Assembly: GCF_036785885.1 (NCBI RefSeq)
Contig: NC_092316.1
Span: forward strand, 50,229,001 to 50,293,000
Reading direction: 5' to 3'
Length of the DNA stretch: 64,000 bases
DNA from: Coffea arabica
Lineage: Eukaryota > Streptophyta > Magnoliopsida > Gentianales > Rubiaceae
Shown: positions 58,851-64,000 of the stretch, piece after piece
Position numbering within the stretch: the first letter of the stretch is position 1
Layout: each line of letters opens with the position of its first letter
Position numbers and translations under genes: made by a program
The notes under the pieces: generated by a model
Database searches by the model: none
The model's input: the letters and a program-made list of their open reading frames with translations, nothing else
Told to the model about the DNA's origin: nothing

Positions 58851-60838
58851 TTAAATGTGTTCTAGAGCCTCCACAACTTTCTTCATTGATGGTCTAGCTT
58901 CAGGTGAATCCTGAAGGCATCTTATAGCAAGATAAGCCATTTGTAGAGCAGCTTTTGAAGGATATTTCCCTTCTAAGAGGGGATCCATTAGGTTCTCTAA
59001 GTTTCCTTTGGCGGTGAACTCAGATTTGGCCGAATGAACTAGACCATAATTGCTTTTTGCAGATAACCCTGTTAGCATCTCGATCAATACGACACCAAAA
59101 CCATATACATCGTTCTTCACAGACAACAAATAGTCTCCTATAAAAGAAGAGTACAAGTAAAAGAATTATGACCTTATCTTTCTGTTAATGTCTTCCACAA
59201 ACTTAATTTGCACCGGCTTAATTAGAACCTCAAATATGTATAGAAGCTGAAGAGATTTGATTGGGATTGACTACCTGATAGCGGACTACATTCAGGAGCG
59301 CAATAAACATAACGTCCTGTGACATAAAAAAAGGGATGTTTTCCATCAACGACTTCAGGAGGATACACATTTGCCACAGTAAAACCAGATATCTTGGCAT
59401 TGTAGGACTGCAAACAAAATGTTCAGGAAGGAAATGATGTTTCTGTCAGTAGTATCATGTCCTTGACTTTTACGGTTTTCATCCATAATATGTTAGAGCT
59501 GTGTAGTTTGATTGAAAAAGTGTAGTGATCTTTGAGTGTTGAGCAGAATCAGAAAACCTCAAAGCTTTAGAGAAAACAAAAAAGCAAAAATTCCGTAGGC
59601 TATAAACGTGTACTTCTGAAAGATAAATATCTGACTTACACTATCAAGCAATATGTTTGAGGGCTCAAAGAATTGGTAGAAACCTTGCCTCCTTCCTTTT
59701 TGGGTAAAGAAACCATATAGCTCTGATGCATGCAAGAAAGCCAGACCTCGTGCTGCTCCGATTAAAATCTCAAATCTTATGTTCCATGGAAGTGGCTGAA
59801 CTGCAGAGTCCCCTGAAGAAATCAAAGAACCGAAGTGAATTATTTGAACTGCAGATCATTTCCCACTACAGATGCTATCAAATATGTAAAAAGCATAACT
59901 AGAATCTTCTTACTTCTGAAGAGGTGATTCTCCAAGCTGCCCTTTTGCATAAACTCATATACAAGTAGCAGCTTGTTATTCTTGCTGCAGTATCCAAGGA
60001 GTTTCGTGACATTAGGATGAGATAGCCTTCCAAGCGTGTTCAAGACAGACTGCAAGATAATAACGTGAAACTAAGATTTGATGCAGCTAAAATAGTATCG
60101 ACCTTGAGGCCACTAAATTTCTTCTATGATCACAACTGGGAGGACTTATCGTAATGTACCTACTAAAATGTTGCTCAAGTTTATGCCTCAAAAGGGCCAA
60201 TAGTAAATTATTTCAGGAGATATGGTCCCAAGCTTTAGAGACAGAAAAATGTATGCATCAGCTTTTTCAGAATGAGAAAAAGCCTGTCAGAAACGAATTG
60301 AAAGGAATTCCATTTGAGTATGTGCCCCCTTGAAACATATGGTGCTCTATTCCATGTAATGGATAGGGTTGAAAACCACATCGAGTCTCTCTTGGAATCC
60401 TGAATATGGCAATATTTGTACTAATCAAAATATGTCTCTCTCCCATCAATCAGTACTATTTGAAGTGATGAAAATTCCCCTATTTGTTTGATGAGAAATG
60501 CGAAAACGAAAAAGGATACAAAAAAAGATCCCCCATCCTATTAAATCACAGGTCCAATCTGAATTACCTTCCATATTCCAAATCCTAGCGTTCCTTCAGA
60601 ATCCAGTTTCTTAACAGCAATTACTGATGGGGTGTCACTGTTTGACTTGTTATCAAGCCACCCTTGGTATACTCTCCCAAGTTCACCTCTTCCCAGTACC
60701 GTATCCTCTGCAAAATCTCTAGTAGCAACCATGAGTTCTGAATAAGTGAAAATCTTTAAATTTGGGTGGGCCAAAATCTCCCCCCTTTGATAAGACTTCT
60801 CAGCTTCCACAAATCTGTTGTTCTCAGGTGATGTTCTG
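58851..60838 (-). CDS. RLCK-VII-like predicted pseudokinase, 5' end unresolved
   Basis: Five exons that join in frame: 60838-60568, 60049-59914, 59812-59640, 59407-59275 and 59137-58851 (332 residues, stop TAA). The order is that of a receptor-like cytoplasmic kinase VII (PBL type): [13 protein letters not shown], a glycine loop [12 protein letters not shown], the ATP-binding Lys in [66 protein letters not shown] and RPSM. Several catalytic parts are altered. The HRD-K region reads [13 protein letters not shown] after an extra ~10 residues, DFG is replaced by SGFTV, and the alpha-C Glu is not seen. It is therefore probably catalytically dead. No ATG opens the frame; the usual MGNC myristoylation exon was not found between here and 61484. 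Confidence 0.72.
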
Positions 60839-61483
60839 CTGCATGAAATTTTGCATTGGTGGATGCAACTTAAGTTGATAACATGTCACCTCAAACTAAT
60901 ACTCAGTAAACTAAAGTTACACAAATATGTTACAATAGAGTAGTACCTGAAAATGAGAGAGAGAGATTTTAGTTCCAGCTATTTATATTCCACAATAGGC
61001 TAAAATAGCAAGAAACAGATGTTGAAAAGGAACAGGTGGGTTTTTTCCACCAGTTACCTTCTTATTAAAAGTAAACAGCAAGAAGGTAGCTTCAAATTAT
61101 CAGCTAAAGAAGAATCTTGAAACAGAAGTTGAAAAAGGAAGTGTTAAAATATCAGAATAACTGAACCTTCTCATGTTCCTTGTGGTCTGATGATTCTCCA
61201 ATTTCAATCGTTCAACAGTTCACCAATTAAAACATCAGCTTCAAACTTGTACTGACAAACTTGTTACTTGTCAGTACAAGTTTATATTGCATAAATTGAT
61301 CTACCGCTGGATTAAAACTTGAGTGAACTATGAATTTGGTCGATGTTGAAGAGCATAATTAAATTTCTCTCCATCAAAATTAAAGAAAACAGCCTTATAA
61401 TGACGTTTATGAAGTAACTAATGACGTTAGCAGTTAGCAGAGGAAGTGAGAAACTTTCATACATAGAAACAATATCTCCAAAT
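60839..61483. other. Spacer between the two kinase-like genes
   Basis: On the minus strand there is a TATAAATA-like sequence near 60980, a short CT-rich stretch and a CAG/GTACTA donor near 60948, which could be the leader of the RLCK gene. No start-codon exon was identified. Confidence 0.35.
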
Positions 61484-63802
61484 CTAACTCAGTATAAACC
61501 CACCTGTTATTTCAGATCCATCAAGTGTTTTTGTCATTGTCTGACCTGGATTTTCAGAAATGGTGAAACTTGGTCCTTTAGCATGTTTTAAAGCTATCAG
61601 AACCTGTGGCATTTGAGGTCGCTTAGAAGGCTTTGGACTGAGGCAGGCCTTGGCAACAAAAGCAACTGCCCAAACTTGCGTTGAAACATTCTTATCTACG
61701 ATTAAGGACGAGTCCAAAATGTCTAAAACAAGTTTCTGATTGGATGGAATGATGTAAGGCAGAGTATTTGCAATCAAATCCTCCATACTGGAGTTATTGG
61801 AAGTATCCTTAACCAGTTTGCCAGTAACTAGTTCAAGCAGAAGCTTTCCAAAGCAATAAACGTCATAGGCACGAGTTCCATCAGATGCACCAAGCCCTTC
61901 CAGGAACATTTTAAGGAAGAAAGTTAGTGTAAATATTTGGACTCAGTTGTATGTCTGAAAAGAACTCCAAAAGTAATAATTAGTGATAAAACAGAAAATT
62001 TGGGAGCACTAAGGATGATATCACAAAACGAGATCAATGTAGTTGCTCTATTGACTATCATACAACATTGAAAAGAAAGGAAGTATATGACTAGATGGCC
62101 AAAATTTCGAGCTTTCAGTAGCCCAGAACAGTAGATTATCAAGTGAACTCGCTCTATTATTTGCAATTATCCTAATGAAACTGTCCTGCTGATTGGTAGT
62201 ACTATCAAATTGTCAAGACACCTAATTTGTGAAGCATGATGCTGGCTAAGGCATTGGTGGGTAAAAATGTGAAGGTTTGGCAAAATATGGTTTTCGCTAC
62301 CCTATATACTTCACTGACTAGTGCTTAATGTGGCTATAATGCAAATGTGTGTATGTCTCTCAGTAAATTAATCACTAATGACTTCGAGGATCTCTCTGAA
62401 AGCAGCAGCATCCACTACTTCAAGGAGGACAACACATCAAGAGCATAAAACAGCATCCAGGGAGAATTAACGTAGATTAAGTTCACATACCAGAAGTGCC
62501 TTGTTCAGATCCCCTGTGCATAAAAAAGACAGCAAGTTGCAAACTCGATCAGAAAAAGGCAGAAACTGGACAGAAAAAGTGCGAATAGCTTCATTGTTGT
62601 GGATGATAGCCTTAAAAGCCACTTTTGACAAGAGAATCTAGTCTCAGTTTCATATGTTAATTTCAAGAGCACCTAAAACCTCAAGCCTTGGTTGATTTTC
62701 AATCACACTGAAAGAGTTCAAATAATCAATTTTGGTGAAACAAAAGCAGATGCTAGGAATCACAGTCCAGAAATTTAGTCAGATCATGTACAGACATTGA
62801 TGAATATGCTTCTGTCTTACAGAAATGAGCAACTACCAACTTAAGCTCTCTAGTCGAGAAAAGATTTACGGATATGGATTATGAGGAGTTGAATGTAAAT
62901 GCTTACTTTGACAACCGTAGGAACCTGGCAATCGTGTTCGGACTGGTTCTGTCTTTTTCTTCAGAACATACTTGAGTAAGGCTTCCTAACCGGACCTCAA
63001 AGTTATCATCAAGAAGTATACTGCTAGCTTGAATATCTCTTTAACAAAGACAGATGATAATAAAAACCATAATTGCTAAGTAAACAAAAATCTCAATATG
63101 GCAAAAATAAGAATAAGTTAAAGAAACTAGTAACAATGCAGGCATCATTTGCTAGCTAATGCTAGTTCTAATGAATAGGGGCTACCTGTGAACAAGGGGC
63201 GGATGACAATGATTGTGTAGGTAGCACAGACCTTCGGCAGCTCCAATTGCAATCTTCAACCTCTTTACCCAATCCAACGACGTTAAATCTTCGTGATGTT
63301 CTGGAGCAGTTTTTTTATAGTACAAGGAAAACAGATCCTTAAATGGCATGTACTTGTAAACAAGGAACCCCTCTTTCATGTTCTCAAAACAGTGCCCCAG
63401 GAAAGGGACCAATCTAGAATGTGAAACCTTGCCAAGAACTTCCACTTCTGATATAAACGCCAGCTCCCTCTTGACTGAGCTTGAAATCTCAATCTTCTTA
63501 ACCACCACCTGAATCCCATCTTCAAAAACACCGTAAAAGAGATCCCCCGAGTGTCCACGCTTGATGAGATTGGACTCGTTCAAGTTCCCAGTGGCTCGAA
63601 GAATTTGTTCATAACTAAATGAATCCCCGACCGAAATGATGGGAAAATTGAAATCACTGAATCTAAAGGAGGACGAGGGGGAAGATGACACAGATGCTGC
63701 TAAGGAAAGGTCACTTGGGGTCCTTAGAGCGCTGAGTCTCAACTGCTCTCTGCGGATTGTGGCATCTACAAGTCTTTCCCAGTTGTCGTAAATTCTAGCC
63801 AT
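61484..63802 (-). CDS. Cytoplasmic part of an LRR receptor kinase (At2g16250-like), atypical kinase
   Basis: Four exons in frame: 63802-63186, 63038-62907, a 23-bp microexon 62513-62491, and 61896-61484, giving 394 residues. The start has the juxtamembrane look of NWERLVDATIRREQL. A kinase-like domain follows: FSYEQILRATGNLNESNLI, a degenerate glycine loop (KRGHSGDLFYG), Lys in VVVKK, GHCFENMKEGFLVYKYMP, LVHRDIQASSILLDD, YDVYCFGKLLLELVTGK and PSKRPQMPQVL. HRD is present, but the DFG position reads LGSLTQ. This agrees with remembered At2g16250, whose LRR and membrane exons precede this part. Those exons are not in the remaining 198 bp of the window. ATTATAG just before the ATG can serve as an acceptor, so the gene probably continues beyond 64000. 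Confidence 0.78.
62491..62513 (-). other. 23-bp microexon of the LRR-RLK-like gene
   Basis: It lies between GCACAG and GTATGTG. It adds GSEQGTS between LSK and GLGASD, restoring the family sequence and the frame (phase 2 in, phase 1 out). Confidence 0.75.
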
Positions 63803-64000
63803 CTATAATCATCATCTACTCCACTAGTATTAAACCAATATCATATACATGCTAGTACAACTGTATATACATTGTTGATCCAATCCAGAAACGATCATAA
63901 GCATCCCACAGGCACTGATGGATTCTCTTATTTGGAAAAGGGAAGGTACATAAATGTAGTGGACAGATACGAGAAGTGGGAATGTTAATTGGTACAAATT
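63803..64000. other. Window edge: probable intron or promoter of the LRR-RLK-like gene
   Basis: No coding sequence for leucine-rich repeats or a membrane helix is present before the window ends. Confidence 0.4.

Noticed and set aside
60541-60810. Start of the RLCK-like protein at 60810
   Set aside because: The codon is GTG and the frame continues upstream to an acceptor at 60839. The true start exon is unresolved.

Overview
This is plant nuclear DNA, almost certainly from a eudicot. It is AT-rich, genes carry GT..AG introns, and the proteins are land-plant types (CRM-domain factor, P-class PPR protein, PMT2-type methyltransferase, phytochrome kinase substrate, receptor-like kinases). Small non-autonomous transposons are dense. 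The protein flavour suggests an asterid, but I cannot name a species. I saw no rRNA, tRNA, CRISPR or bacterial-type features.

Layout. 1-8 kb: a hAT-type MITE, a short BURP-like first-exon fragment, and a minus-strand CRM (CRS1-YhbY) gene whose second exon carries an in-frame TAG. 8-12 kb: a Stowaway-like element, a two-exon gene for a small secreted cysteine-rich protein with a broken duplicate beside it, and a SINE-like retroposon. 15.5-18.2 kb: an intact P-class PPR gene (minus). 18.4-19.7 kb: a 1.3-kb foldback Mutator-type element with a perfect 9-bp target duplication. 20.8-23.4 kb: an ASC-1/TRIP4-type zinc-finger gene (plus). 23.9-26.5 kb: two hAT MITEs, a truncated Ty1/copia element and an orphan terminal exon. 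27.7-29.5 kb: the decayed 5' half of a chloroplast methyltransferase gene. 29.6-35 kb: repeats. 35.6-42.3 kb: a PMT2-like methyltransferase gene (plus, six coding exons). 43-47 kb: foldback elements. 47.2-48.7 kb: a PKS-type gene (plus, single exon). 49-58.4 kb: hAT, Tourist and hairpin MITEs and an LTR with primer-binding site. 58.8-63.8 kb: two adjacent minus-strand kinase genes, both lacking key catalytic residues.

The genes form no operon or obvious pathway. The intact ones are independent housekeeping or signalling genes: organelle RNA metabolism (CRM, PPR), transcription or RNA coactivation (ASC-1), Golgi wall-polysaccharide methylation (PMT), and light and receptor signalling (PKS, RLCK, LRR-RLK). 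The most unusual points are the stop codon in the CRM gene, the cysteine-rich peptide gene with its broken duplicate, the pair of predicted pseudokinases, the decayed methyltransferase gene and the large foldback element. All exon coordinates were derived by eye from splice consensus, frame continuity and remembered family sequence.
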